Assembly (NCBI GenBank): GCA_947471745.1
Contig: CANJKZ010000264.1
Span: 1,766,501 to 1,830,500 of the forward strand
DNA: 64,000 nucleotides
Direction: 5' to 3'
Origin: Closterium sp. Naga37s-1
Lineage: Eukaryota; Streptophyta; Zygnematophyceae; Desmidiales; Closteriaceae
In this document: one piece after another, positions 42,923 through 53,800 of the stretch
Layout of the letters: each line of letters starts with the position of its first letter
Position numbering within the stretch: position 1 is the first letter of the stretch
The notes under the pieces: generated by a model
Databases searched by the model: none
What the model was told of the DNA's origin: nothing
The model's input: the letters and a program-made list of their open reading frames with translations, nothing else
Made by a program: the position numbers and the translations under genes

Positions 42923-44072
42923 CAGATCACCCGGGACAGAGCACGGCACACCATCACCTTGACTCTGTCACACATGGTGCACCAGGTCCTTCAGCGCTTC
43001 GACTTCCAATTCTCCTCACCACAGCCCACTTCTCTGTCTTCCGGCCACTCGCTCTCAGCTCCACCTTCGGACGAGTCCGTAGAGCCAAGTGGTCCGTTCC
43101 CAGAGCTTGTGGGTTGTCTCATGTACCTGATGATGTGCACACGACCTGACCTCGCGTACCCTCTCAGCCTCCTGGCTTGCTACGTGGCTTCCGGTAGGCA
43201 CCAGAAGGTGCACTGGGATGCTGCGAAGAGGGTACTCCGTTAATTGTGCAGTACATCGGGCATGAGGCTCGTGCTTGGAGGACCGGGTCCAGTTGTCCTC
43301 ACTAGTCACGCAGACGCTTCTTGGGTTGACGACTCAGCTACGCAGCGGTCGTCACAGGGTTACATCTTCAGCCTTGGTTCCGGCTCTGTTTCCTGGCGGT
43401 CTACCCGCTCGTCTTCGGTTCTCAGCTCCAGTTGTGAGGTTGAGATCTACGCCGGGGCCATGGCTGCACAGGAGCTACGCTGGCTCACCTACCTGCTGAC
43501 TGACTTGGGAGAGCAGCCTCGTTCGCCTCCAGTTCTGTACGTAGACAACCGGGCCATGATTGCCTTGTGTCAGGAGCACAGAATGGAGCACAAAACGAAG
43601 CACATTGCTCTGCGATACTTCCTTGCTCGAGAGTTGCACCAGCGTTGCCAGCTTCGTCTTGCGGACGTGGCCACTAGGGCCAACACTGCTGATATATTCA
43701 CCAAGGCAATTCCGCCTGGTGATCATCATCGCTTCTCTACTGTTTTAGGCCTTGTGCCTACTTTGCCTCACTTGCTCTCTGCGTGACTTTGCTTGTACTG
43801 TGATCTCTATATATACCTTCATGCTTACACTTTGCTTGTGCTCGGACTGTGTGGTGACTTTGTGATCCACCCTGAGCTTGCTTTGCTTTTTTGACTGGTC
43901 TTGTGACCACTTGTTCTCCCCCACTTTGCCATGGGGGTGTGTCAGAATGTTATAGTGCTTACATTTGTGTAGGCTATGGTGGGGTAGCCTATAAGGGGTA
44001 CAACCCAATTAGGGTTAGTACTTGTACCCAACTTCTGCTTAATGCATTCATTCTCGTTCACTCTTTACGACA
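42923..44072 (+). mobile_element. Ty1/copia element J, RNase H, 3' block and LTR right of element K
   Basis: The plus strand resumes at the point where the first J piece stopped, with TRDRARHTITL, the VGCLMYLMMCTRPDLAYPLSLL segment and RNase H (HADASWVDD, EIYAGAMAAQELRW, YVDNRAMIALCQEHR, ANTADIFTKAI). The 3' block and a 133 bp LTR (43940-44072) follow. The LTR's outer edge abuts RT sequence of element L. The copy is broken. Confidence 0.88.
43940..44072 (+). repeat. 3' LTR of element J
   Basis: This is 133 bp, from TGTCAGAA to TTACGACA, preceded by the polypurine tract ATGGGGGTG. Confidence 0.87.
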
Positions 44073-45123
44073 CCCGTATCCAGAGCTTGTGGGCTGCCTC
44101 ATGTACCTGATGACCTGCACTCGACGTGACCTTGCCTACCCTCTTAGCATCCTGGCACGCTACGTTGCGCCCGGGAGACACCGACCAGAGCACTAGGAGG
44201 CCCATAAGAGGGTGTTGCGCTACTTGTGCAGTACATCGGGCATGGGGCTCGTGCTTGGAGGACGGGGTCGAGTTGTTCTCACTGGATACACAGACGCGTC
44301 TTGGGTTGACGACTTGGCTACGCAGCGGTCGTTACAGGGTTACACGTTCAGCCTTGGCTCCGGCTCTGTTTCTTGGCGGTCTACCCGCTCGTCTTCTGTT
44401 CTCAGTTCCAGTTGTGAGGCTGAGATCTACGCAGGGGCCATGGCTACATAGGAGTTATGCTGGCTCACTTACCTGCTGACTGACTTTGGAGAGTGGCCTC
44501 GTTCTTCTCCAGTTCTGTACGTAGACAACAAGGCCATGATTGCCTTGTGTCAGGAGCACAGACTGGAGCACTGAACAAAGCACATCGCTCCGCGTTACTT
44601 CCTTGCTCGAGAGTTGCAGCAGCGTGGTCAGCTTCGTCTTGCTTACGTGGCCACTAGGGCCAACACTGCTGATATATTCACCAAGGCACTTCAGTCTGGT
44701 GATCATTAGCATTTCTGTACTGTTTTAGCCCTTGTGCCTACTTTGCCTCACTTGCTTACTACGTGACTTTGCTTGTACTGTGATCTATGTGTATACCTGC
44801 ATGCTTACACTTGCTAGGGTGTGATCACTGTACTGTTTGTTCTCTTTTATATAACTCTTCATGTGAACTAGCCTTGTGGCCTTTGCTTGTGCTCGGAATG
44901 TGTGGTGACTTTGTGATCCACCCTGAGCTTGCTTTTCTTTTCTTGACAGGTCTTGTGACAACTTGTTCTCCCCCACTTTGCCTATGGGGGTGTGTCAAAA
45001 TGTTATTTTGCTTACTTTGTGTAGGCTATAGTGGGGTAGCCCATAAGGGGTACAACCCAATTAGGGTTAGTACTTGTACCCAACTCTTTCATTGTTCATT
45101 CATTCTCGTTCAATATTCTGACA
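44073..45123 (+). mobile_element. Ty1/copia element L (family 1), RNase H, 3' block and LTR
   Basis: The plus strand starts abruptly in RT (PYPELVGCLMYLMTCTR). It goes through RNase H (TDASWVDD, SCEAEIYAGAMA, ANTADIFTKAL) to the 3' block and an LTR at 44993-45123. It is a decayed partial copy, broken at several places. Confidence 0.85.
44993..45123 (+). repeat. 3' LTR of element L
   Basis: This is 131 bp, from TGTCAAAA to ATTCTGACA. It is very like J's LTR and S's LTR in its central part. Confidence 0.87.
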
Positions 45124-46032
45124 AGTTACCCCCGCAGCGGACTTTCACACTCTCCAATTTCTCCCGTATGGCCAGATGCGTGCCTTCGACTAAGCATGCG
45201 TCTATTCCCAGTAAGCAACGGTTAAGTGTCAGTTGAAGTTTTCGGGCGGTCGCGGTGTTAACTAAGCAGTGAATTGCTCCTCTGTCGATAAAAATCTTGA
45301 CTTTTGTTCCCTGTATTTTTCCGTCGATCAGTATTGGGCAATCCATCAATGTACCTCCTTATTCATCCGAGCCCGATCGATAGCATGAATCGGTACTCTG
45401 ACTCGGTGAGGGTCGGTGAGGTTGGGCGAGCAGGCTGTCTCGTCAGTAGTTGGCCCGACTTCTATTGACTGTTGGCACTTCCCTGCCTCTGAGACTCCCT
45501 CCCCTGCTCTACTCCCCGGCGCCTTAGTTCCTCAGGGCATTCGCTCTTGCGATGTCCTGGCCTGTTGCAAGCAAAGCAGCGCCCTTTAAATGGTGCAGCA
45601 GCTGCATTCACCGCATTGGCGTGTACGCTGGCATGCTCGATCGGCCCCCGAGGGCGATGTCCGTAGTAGGACCCCGGTCTCGGTCGGCTTAGGATATCGG
45701 TTTTCTCGGCGAGCGCTAGGATTTCGTTGAAGTTCGAAAGCTCGCGAAGCATAATCTCATGCGAGATGTCCGGCTTATATTCAGCCATGGCGGGGGTGTC
45801 GAGCGAGCTCAGCGGGAGCCTCGGTCGTGGCAATGCGTGCTTACAAGAGAGCACTTCGAGTGGCGGTGCTTGTTCGCTGAGAAATGTCTACCCCCCCCCA
45901 AAATTGAGATAGTGGGGAAGCGAAGGTGTGGGTGCGGTCCGAGAGAAGATCGTAGGCTCTGAATACCAAGTGTTATGAGTGCAATTGAGCGAGCAAGCGA
46001 GAATTGCACTATCGAAGCAAAACAGTACAATC
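45124..46032 (-). mobile_element. Ty3/gypsy scrap M: LTR edge, PBS, gag zinc knuckle, protease
   Basis: The minus strand carries a gag end with a canonical CCHC knuckle (CFACNRPGHRKSEC, about 45550) and a retropepsin-like segment (ILIDGKIQGTKVKIFIDRGA ..., 45110-45349), the gypsy gag-protease arrangement. At about 45955-45968 the element-sense sequence TGGTATTCAGAGCC is a PBS, followed by the start of an LTR (TGTTATGAGTG on the plus strand). It is cut by L on the left and by N on the right. It is the only gypsy element recognised here and is broken. Confidence 0.75.
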
Positions 46033-46163
46033 TGTAAGAACAAGTGACAAGAATGATTGACTAGGAAGCAAGGAAGGGTACAAGTAGAATGTCAAGAGTC
46101 ATGTGTACCCCCTAAGGCTAAACCCACTACAGCCTAGAGAAATATACACACATATGTTTGACA
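46033..46163 (-). repeat. 3' LTR of element N
   Basis: This 131 bp LTR begins TGTAAGAAC and ends GTTTGACA on the plus strand, followed by the polypurine tract complement. The left flank is the gypsy LTR of M. Confidence 0.85.
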
Positions 46164-46406
46164 CACCCCCATAGGTGAAGTGGGGGATAGCAAGAGCAAG
46201 CAATGGTCACAAGACCAGTCAAGAGAAGAAGCAAAGCAAAGCAAGCTCAGGGTGGATCACAAAGTCACCACACAGTCCGAGCACAAGCAAAGGGCCACAA
46301 GGCCAGTTCACATGCAGAGTTATATAAAGAGAACAAACAATACAGTGATCATACCCTAGCAAGTGCAAGCATGCAGGTATATATATAGATCACAGTACAG
46401 GCAGAG
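46164..46406 (-). other. 3' noncoding block, element N
   Basis: This is the shared block with both inverted stems (GGTCACAAGACC and GGCCACAAGGCC on the plus strand). No gene is supported. Confidence 0.72.
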
Positions 46407-47960
46407 TCAGGCAGTAAGCAGGTGAGGCAAAGTAGGCACAAGGCCTAACACAGTAACAAAGCGCGGATGATCACCAAGCGGAAGTGCCTTGGTGAAGACA
46501 TCAGCAGTGTTGGCCCGAGTGGCCACGTACGCAAGACGAAGCTGACCACGCTGCTGCAACTCTCGAGCAAGGAAGTATCGCAGAGCAATGTGCTTCATTC
46601 TGTGCTCCAGTCTGTGCTCCTGACACAAGGCTATCATGGACTTGTTGTCTACGTACAGGACTGGAGGCGAACGAGGCTGCTCTCCCAAGTCGGTCAGCAA
46701 GTAGGTGAGCCAGCGTAGCTCCTGAGCAGCCATGGCTCCGGCGTAGATCTCAGCCTCACAACTGGAGCTGAGAACTGAAGACGAGCGGGTAGACCGCCAA
46801 GAAATCGAGCCGGACCCAAGGCTGAAGGTGTAACCCGGTGACGACATCTGTGTAGCTGAGTCGTCAACCCAGGAGGCGTCTGCGTGACCAGTGAGGACAA
46901 CTGGACCCCATCCTCCAAGCACAAGCCCCATGCCCGACGTACTGCATAGGTAACGCAGTACCCTCTTCACAGCATCCCAGTGCACCTTTCGGTGCCTACC
47001 GGGAGCCACGTAGCGAGCCAGAAGGCTGAGAGGGTACGCGAGGTCAGGTCATGTGCAAGTCATCAGGTACATGAGGCAACCCACAAGCTCTGGGTACGGA
47101 CCACTCGGCTCTACGGACTCGTCCGAAGGTGGAGCTGAGAGCGAGTGGCTGGTGGACAGAGGAGTGAGCTGTGGCGAGGAGTACTGGAAGCCGAAGCGCT
47201 GAAGGACCTGGTGCACCATGTGTGACTGAGTCAGTGTGATGGTGCGCCGTGCTCTGTCCCGCGTGATCTGCAGGCCAAGATAGCTGCGCAGTTCACCCAG
47301 GTCAGTGCAGGTATGTCTCATCTGCAGCTCGGACTTCACAAGGGTCAGTGCCTCAGTGTCAGCCGTGGCAAAGACGAGGTCGTGGACGTACACTAGGACG
47401 TAGAATGGCTGCAGCGAGGTGTCGGTGCGTAGAAACAGCGACGGGTCAGCAGTAGAAGGAGCAAACCCAAGAGCCGCAAGTGTACTCCTCAGTGTGTCGT
47501 GCCACTCGCGAGGCGCCTGGCGAAGACCGTAGACAGGCCGCCGGAGGCTCCACTGAGTACCTGCAGGAAACCAGGTGGTCGGCGCAGCCAGATCTCCTCG
47601 TGCAGGCTGCCCTACAGGAAGGCTGTACTGAAGTCCAGGGAGTGTAACTCGTAGTCACGCTGAGCAGCTACGTGGAGCAACACCCAAAGAGTAGTCATCT
47701 TCGGGGTGGGGGCGAAGGTCTGGAAGTAGTCAACTCCTTGTCGCTGGCTGAAGCCTCGAGCAACGTAACGCGCCTTGAAGGCAGGTGGAGAACCCGGCGG
47801 CCGCTTCACCCTGATAATCCACATGCCGTCGAATATGTTCGCCCCAGGTGGGGGAACCTCGTCGACGTAGGTGCCTGTGGACTTCCAGGATGCCATCTCG
47901 GCATCCATAGGTGCCTGCCACTGAGACGAGTAAGGACCCGTAATTGCCTCTGCGTAAGGT
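46407..47960 (-). pseudogene. copia RT and RNase H of element N (fossil)
   Basis: The minus strand encodes the RVT_2 domain (MDAEMASWKSTGTYVDEVPPPGAN, FQTFAPTPKMTTLWVLLHVAAQRDYELHSLDF, ITRDRARRTITLTQSHMV) and RNase H (46407-47009: HADASWVDD, SCEAEIYAGAMAAQELRW, YVDNKSMIALCQEHRLEH). The copy is broken at a few places. Confidence 0.87.
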
Positions 47961-49370
47961 GCGGGGTCGGGATGTCTGGAGCATCCGGGTCTCCCTCAGG
48001 GGCAAGCAGCAAGGAAGCGAAACGAGGTACAGCAGCTGCAAGATACTCAAAGTCCTCCTGCCTGTCCTCAAGGACGTTCGTGCCAAGAGCACACTCACCC
48101 TCGAGGGAAGGAGGACTGGCAGGTACGGACCTGACGCGGACACCTGAGACGACAGCTACCTGAACAGGCGCAGGACCAGGGAGAGGATCGACCTGAGACA
48201 CTCCCGAGGGAGCAGGACCCTGGGGCGGGAGGGGGTCTACCGGAGGTGGTCCGGGAGCAAGGAAGAGCAGAGCGGTAGGGGAAGAGACGGTAGAAGGGAA
48301 CCGACTCGTCGAACGTGACAACGTGAGAGGGGAGGACACGGCGCGAGGTGGGGTGGTAAAACTGCCAACCAGGCGCGTCAGGGACAAAGCCAAGGAAGAC
48401 GCAGGGAATGGCGCGGGCGGAGAGCTTGTCCGCAGACGTATCGTGAACAAAGGCACGAGAACCCTAGACCCGGAACACCGATGCATCGCCAACCTTCCCC
48501 GTCCAACGCAGTGTGGGCGAGGTCTCCGGCAAGGTGACACGGGGCCAGAGGTTTAGCTGGTGAGCAGCGTACCGGACCGCAAATGGCCACAGAAAATGGG
48601 GAGCAACCGCATGGATCATGGAGGTACGAGCAACCTCCATAACTAAGCCAATGCGGCGCTCAGCAATCCCATTTTGCTGAGGGGAGTCCGGAAGCGTGAA
48701 CGACTGGGTGATGCCCTCCCCACGACAAAAGTCCCGCAAGAGGTCGGAGGAGAACTCACCACCTCTGTCAAAGAGCAGACGCAGGACAGGAAGGTCCTGG
48801 CCGAACCGCTCGCTCAGCTGGAGACGGACTGTGCGGATCCAAGGGATCAAGACAGCAGAGACCTCACCCTTGCTGCGCAAGGGGAAGACTGTGGTGTACC
48901 GCGTGTAGTCGTCAACTACCTGCAGAAAGTAGCGCTCGCGGCCCTGTCTACTGACGCGGGCTGGGCCCCACACGTCCATGTGGAGGGTCTGCAGGGGAGC
49001 AGTCGTCGGGGGAAACGAGGAGGAGTGAGGAGCGGCGCGCTGCCGCCCCTCGACGCAAGGAAGACAGGGCGGGGCAGGCGAGGGCGGTAAGGGAGGCAGA
49101 GACCTGGGGAGACTAGAGACAAGGAGATGGGAGTGCATGCCACCAAGGCGTGGCAGGGAGGGGTGACCCAGGCGGTGGTGCCAAAGAAGAGTCTGGTGCG
49201 ACAGGAGGCGACACGAGCAAGAGGCGGCTACCTGACCTGGCGCGGACACCTGAGCAGACACAGCGACCTGAGGAGGCTCGGTAGCCAGCGTGCACAGACT
49301 CGACCCTGGCCGAGGAGTGAACGTAGCCAGGTGACGCCCCGTCGTGTGCACGTGCAGATCAACACACGCT
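47961..49370 (-). pseudogene. copia integrase and short linker of element N (fossil)
   Basis: The minus strand encodes pre-integrase (LLWHHRLGHPSLPRL, CLPCVEGRQ) and integrase (LHMDVWGPA, VVDDYTRYTTVFPL, the GGEFSSDLLRDFCRGEGI segment, SPQQNGIAERRIGLVMEVARTSM, LWPRVTLPETSPTLRW). The linker to RT is much shorter than in C, E, I or K, with no GAAGA repeats. That suggests those repeats expanded in only part of the family. The copy is broken. Confidence 0.85.
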
Positions 49371-51072
49371 GACCCCCAGGAGTGGTGGTAGTGACCATCG
49401 CATCCTGAAGGGCAGCGGTACTCATTAAGTTCGTAGAGAACGAGGGGAGGTGAAGACCTGACAGTGAGCCGGACGGAACCGCCGGACACGGGAGGACAGT
49501 GGAGGAATTGGCCACGACCGGCCCCCAAGAGGGGTCAGCCAGTCTGACCGGAACAGGTGCAGGAAGAGGAGTGAGAGTGGTGCTGTCACGAAAGAAACAG
49601 CGCGAGGCGCCGGAGTCCAACGTGAAGGTGTGCAGGGCCTCAGCAGGCGCAGTACCAGAGGGAGTACCAGACGCTCTAGCACCTAGAGCAGCAGCGGCTA
49701 TACCTGGGTCAGGCGGCACACACCGGTAACAGTCACCCTCAGCACTAAAAGACAAAGCATACATGGCAGAGATAATAACATCATAGTCTAGGTCAAAGAT
49801 AGCAACTCCCGACCTAAGCAACTCCGCCCAGTGAGGGCGCTCGACGTCATCACCAAACTCAGTACGCCAGGCGTCGTCAAGGCGGGCAAAGCAGCGGCGC
49901 TCAGTGTGATACTTCCTGCATGTCTGACCCGCACGGAAACCCGTGCGAATGACATACGGGCAGGTCTCACTACCCTCACCCGCCCCATGCTGAACCAACC
50001 ACTCACGGAGCTGCTGGGGCGTCTGGGTCTCGCTCCGACGCTGCTGGTGCTGGCCCCGACCACCACTAGGACCTGTGCGCTGAGGTCCAGACCTACCACC
50101 ACGGGTCCCACCGCCTCCACTGCCGCCACTCCCTCCGTTGCTGCCACCGCCGCCACCAGAGCCTCCACCGCCGCCACTAGTCCCACCGCCGCCACCACCA
50201 CCACCGCCTCCACCTCCTCTACCGCCGCCCCCACTACTGTTCCCACTGCCACCTCCACCACCACCGCTGCCTCCTCCACCACCCCGGCCACCCTTGCCCT
50301 TGCTGTTGCGGCGCTTCGAACTAGTCAAAGCAGCACGGATGTCCTCAGGAACAGAGACGCCTGGAGCAGCAGCAGAGGCGAAGGAGGGGGAAAGGGGGGA
50401 GGGGGAGCACCCCTCAAAGAAGGGCGAGCGCGGAGTGCCACGAGCAGCACCCACAGCAACTGCACTAGTCTCAGCTGCGAAGAGATGCTGCTTGAGGAGG
50501 TCAACAGTGAGGGAGGTGGGGTCGAGGGTGAGGAAGTGGTCCCTGACAGAGCGAAGGGAGTCAGGGAGGCGAGTGACTATGAAGTAGAGGGTGATGAACA
50601 TGGGGGGCTGGTTCGTGGGAAGGAACTCAGCTGGGACGGTAGCGCGGTAGCGAGCGTCGCTAGTGCGCAGGTGGGTAACCATGTCCGCTACTGTGGCAAA
50701 AGCCGACAGCTCAGGGAACAGGTAGGGCAGTAGCAGCCTGCCAAGAGCAACAGTTGCAGGGGAGGAGTAGCGAGCAACGACAGCGTCGTACAGGGCCTGT
50801 GCTGTCCTGTGCTCTCCAAAGTGAGCACATTCGGTCGCAGGCAGGTGGTTGCGAATGGCTAAGCGGGCAGTAGTGTCACGAGACAGCCACTGGGAACGAG
50901 TCGAAACGTCAGCTGTGGCGGGAGGGGCTGGAACGGCACCGGACACGTGGTCAAACAGTGAGACACTGTCCTTAAGATCGCTCAGTAGGTACAGATGCAT
51001 CTCGTCGTGCCACGTGTCAAATGCTACAGGCCTGCCCTCCGGGTCGAACGCAATAACTCTAAGCGAAGCCAT
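49371..51072 (-). pseudogene. copia gag and protease of element N (fossil, open frame)
   Basis: The frame 51072-49228 is open. Gag starts MASLRVIAFDPEGRPVAFDTW, with LYLLSDLKDSVSLFDHVSG, RYSSPATVALGRLLLPYLFPEL and PPMFITLYFIVTRLPDSLRSV. A KGKGGRGGGG tract with Gly/Ser/Asn runs and a QQLREWLVQHG segment follow, then the Cys/His motif CPYVIRTGFRAGQTC-X3-H-X4-C and a retropepsin (FTLDSGASRCFFRD). The Cys/His spacing is the same as in C, K, O and P although the surrounding sequence has diverged. Confidence 0.9.
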
Positions 51073-52019
51073 AGTGGCGCAGGGCTCAGGGGCAGCAGTA
51101 GCAGTAGCGAAGGGTCAGAGCCGAGGGGCCTAGGGGCTGAGGGGCCAAACAAGAAGGCCTAGGGGCCTAGAGGCCTAGGGGTCCAAGGGGCCAAACAAGA
51201 GGGCGGAGGGGCCAAACACGAGGGCCGAGGAGGCCGAGCCTAGTGACCGAGGCTAGGGGCCGAGGGTCCAAACAAGGGGCCGGGCGCCAGGCAGGTACTT
51301 GGCCGAGGGGCCTAGGGGGCCGAGGAGACCGAGCCTAGGGGCCGAAGAGGCCGAGCCTAGGGGCCGAGGCTAGGGGCCGAGGGGTTTAGGGGCAGGGCCG
51401 AGGGGCCAAACAAGGAGCGGGGCCGAGGGGCCAAACAAGGTACGGGGCCGGGCGCTGGGCAGGTACTGGGCCGGACGCGGGCTGGGTACGGGGCCGAGGG
51501 GCCGATGGGCCGAGGGGCCTAGGGGGGGGGCCGAGAGGCCTAGGGGGCCGAGGGGCCAAACCAGGAACGGGGCCGAGGGGCCAAACAAGGTACAGGGCCG
51601 AGGGGCCTGGGGGGGGGGGGCGAGGAGACCGAGCCTAGGGGCCGAGGAGGCCGAGTCTAGGGGCCGAGGCTAGGGGCCGAGGGGCCTAGGGGCAGGGCCG
51701 AGGGGCCAAACAAGGAATGGGGCCGAGGGGCCAAACAAGGTACGGGGCCGGGCGCTGGGCAGGTACTGGGCCGGGCGCGGGCTGGGTACGGGGCCGAGGG
51801 GCCGATGAGCCGAGGGGACTAGGGGGGGGCGAGAGGCCTAGGGGGCCGAGGGGCCAAACAAGGGACCGAGGGGCCAAACAAGGTACGGGGCCGGGCGCTG
51901 GGCAGGTACTGGGCCGGGTGCGGGCTGGGTACGGGGCCGAGGGGCCGATGAGCCGAGGGGCCTAGGGGGGGGCCGAGAGGCCTAGGGGGGGGCGAGGGGC
52001 CAAACAAGGGGCCGAGGGG
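51073..52019 (-). repeat. repetitive leader of element N
   Basis: The plus strand is built of GGGGCCGAGGGGCCAAACAAG-like units of variable length. Larger segments of about 300 bp are themselves duplicated (compare 51370-51480 with 51690-51790 and 51850-51960). The RNA strand is C-rich. No gene is supported. Confidence 0.8.
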
Positions 52020-53800
52020 CTGAAGTCAAGAGAGTGAAGCTCGTAGTCACGCTGAGCAGCGACGTGCAGCAGAACCCGAAGAGTGGTCATCTTCGGGGTC
52101 GGGGAGAAGGTCTGAAAGAAGTCAACTCCCTGCCCCTGACTGAAGCCTCGAGCCACGTAACGCGCCTTGAAGACAGGCAGAGTACCCGGCGGCCGCTTCA
52201 CCCTGAAAATCCACATGCCACTGACGATGTTCGCCCCAGGTGGGGGAACCTCGTCGACGTAGGTGCCTGTGGACTTCCAGGAAGCCATCTCTTTGTCCAT
52301 GGCTGACTGCCACTGAGAGGAGTAGGGACCCTCTATCGCCTCTGCGTAAGAGCGCGGGGTCGGGATGTCTGGTGCATCCGGGTCTCCCTCAGGGGCAAGC
52401 AGCATGGACACGAGATGAGATAAAGCAGCAGAAAAACACTGGAACTCCTCCTGCCTGTCCTCAAGGACGTCCGTGCTAAGAGCACACTCACCCCCGACGG
52501 ACGGAGGACAGACAGACGCAGACTCAGACCCAGTAACAAGACTAGCGGCGTAGTCTAGACGACAGTGAGCAGCGAAGTCGACAAGCTCAGCAACTAAGGC
52601 AGACGCAGCAGTGGACTCAAAGGAAGGGTCAGTGACAACAGTGGCCAGGAGACGCGTGACAGCAGTACTGGCAGCACGAAGGGAGTCAGACTCCGGGTCA
52701 GCAAGAGCAGGAAGAGAGGACTCTGGAGGAGACGGCAAAGGGACACGCTGCGGAGCAGTGGAAGGACGAAGTGCCATCTGGTGCGTGCTCGGAACCGCAG
52801 GAGGACGCTGACGTGGAACACGACAACCAGTGCGAGCAGCACGAACAGGTGCCGCAGGACGCGACTCAGGCTCACGACGCTCAGCAAGACCTCCAGTAGG
52901 ACCAGCCTAGGGAGAAGGAGCAGGCAGTGGGGAGGCCAGCTGTAACTGTGACTCGGACTGGACAGGCGGTGGACACTCTAAGGAAGGGACAGGACCAGAA
53001 GAAGGCGGAAGACCAAGAACCTGCTCAAGGAGCGGAACGAAGTACGGCCGCGGCCGCGCAGCGCCTCCAGAACCAGCAGGGACAGCACCAGCACCCCCAG
53101 CGTCAGCTCCAACTCCAGCAGCACCACCAGCACTAGCAGCACCTCCAGCAGCTCCAGTAGCGCCAACTCCAGCACCCACATGAGCACCGGCTCCAGTAGC
53201 ACCTCCAGCTCCAGTACCTCCAGCAGCTCCAGCTCCAGCAGGACCATCGGAAGACGCAGCAGCTCCGGCTCCAATACCCCCTGTAGCACCTACTCCAGCA
53301 GCACCGCCAGCTCCAGCTCCGCCAACAGCTCCAGCACCAGTAGCACCACCAGGCCCAGCAGCTCCAGTGCCTCCAGGACGAGCACCTCCGGGACCCGTGG
53401 CTCCAGCACCCCCAGCAGCAGTAGAAACTCCAGCACCGGCAGCACCACCAGCTCCAGCAGCACGGCTCCAGCGCCGAGAAAACCACTCGCGCAGCTCCTG
53501 TGGAGAGGGTAGCTCCCGCCGGGAAGAAGCACCCGAAGGACCTCCAGGCCCAGCACCGTCAGGCTCCGCACCCCCAGACTCAGCAACCCCAGGCTCAGCA
53601 CCCCCAGACCCAGTACCCCCAGGCTCCGCACGCTCAGGCTCAGCACCCCCAGACCCAGCACCCCCAGGCTCCGCACGCTCAGGCTCAGCACCCCCAGCAG
53701 CACCAGAGTCAACAGCTACCTCGACAGACTCGACTGCATCTACCTGGGACACACCTGAGGGGGCAGGACCCTGAGGGGGGAGGGGGTCTACTGGGGGGTG
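52020..53800 (-). pseudogene. copia RT part and linker of element O (fossil)
   Basis: The frame 51962-52777 holds the first part of RVT_2 (SQWQSAMDKEM, FSQGQGVDFFQTFSPTPKMTTLRVLLHVAAQRDYELHSLDFS). Upstream (52907-53800) are a Pro/Ser segment, GAAGAGG repeats and SGGAEPERAEPGG repeats, very similar to the linker of I. The copy is broken. Confidence 0.85.

Larger units (their letters stand above)
46033..52019 (-). mobile_element. Ty1/copia element N (family 1), 3' LTR to leader
   Basis: This minus-strand element has a 3' LTR, 3' block, RNase H, RT, a short linker, integrase, protease, gag and a leader of about 0.95 kb. No PBS or 5' LTR follows; the leader abuts RT of element O. Its gag (MASLRVIAFDPEG) and integrase form a distinct subfamily, nearest to S and D. 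It is broken at several places. Confidence 0.88.

Noticed and set aside
51370-52007. Minus-strand frames with GPSAPFLVWPLGPLG-like repeats
   Set aside because: They are readings of the N leader repeats.
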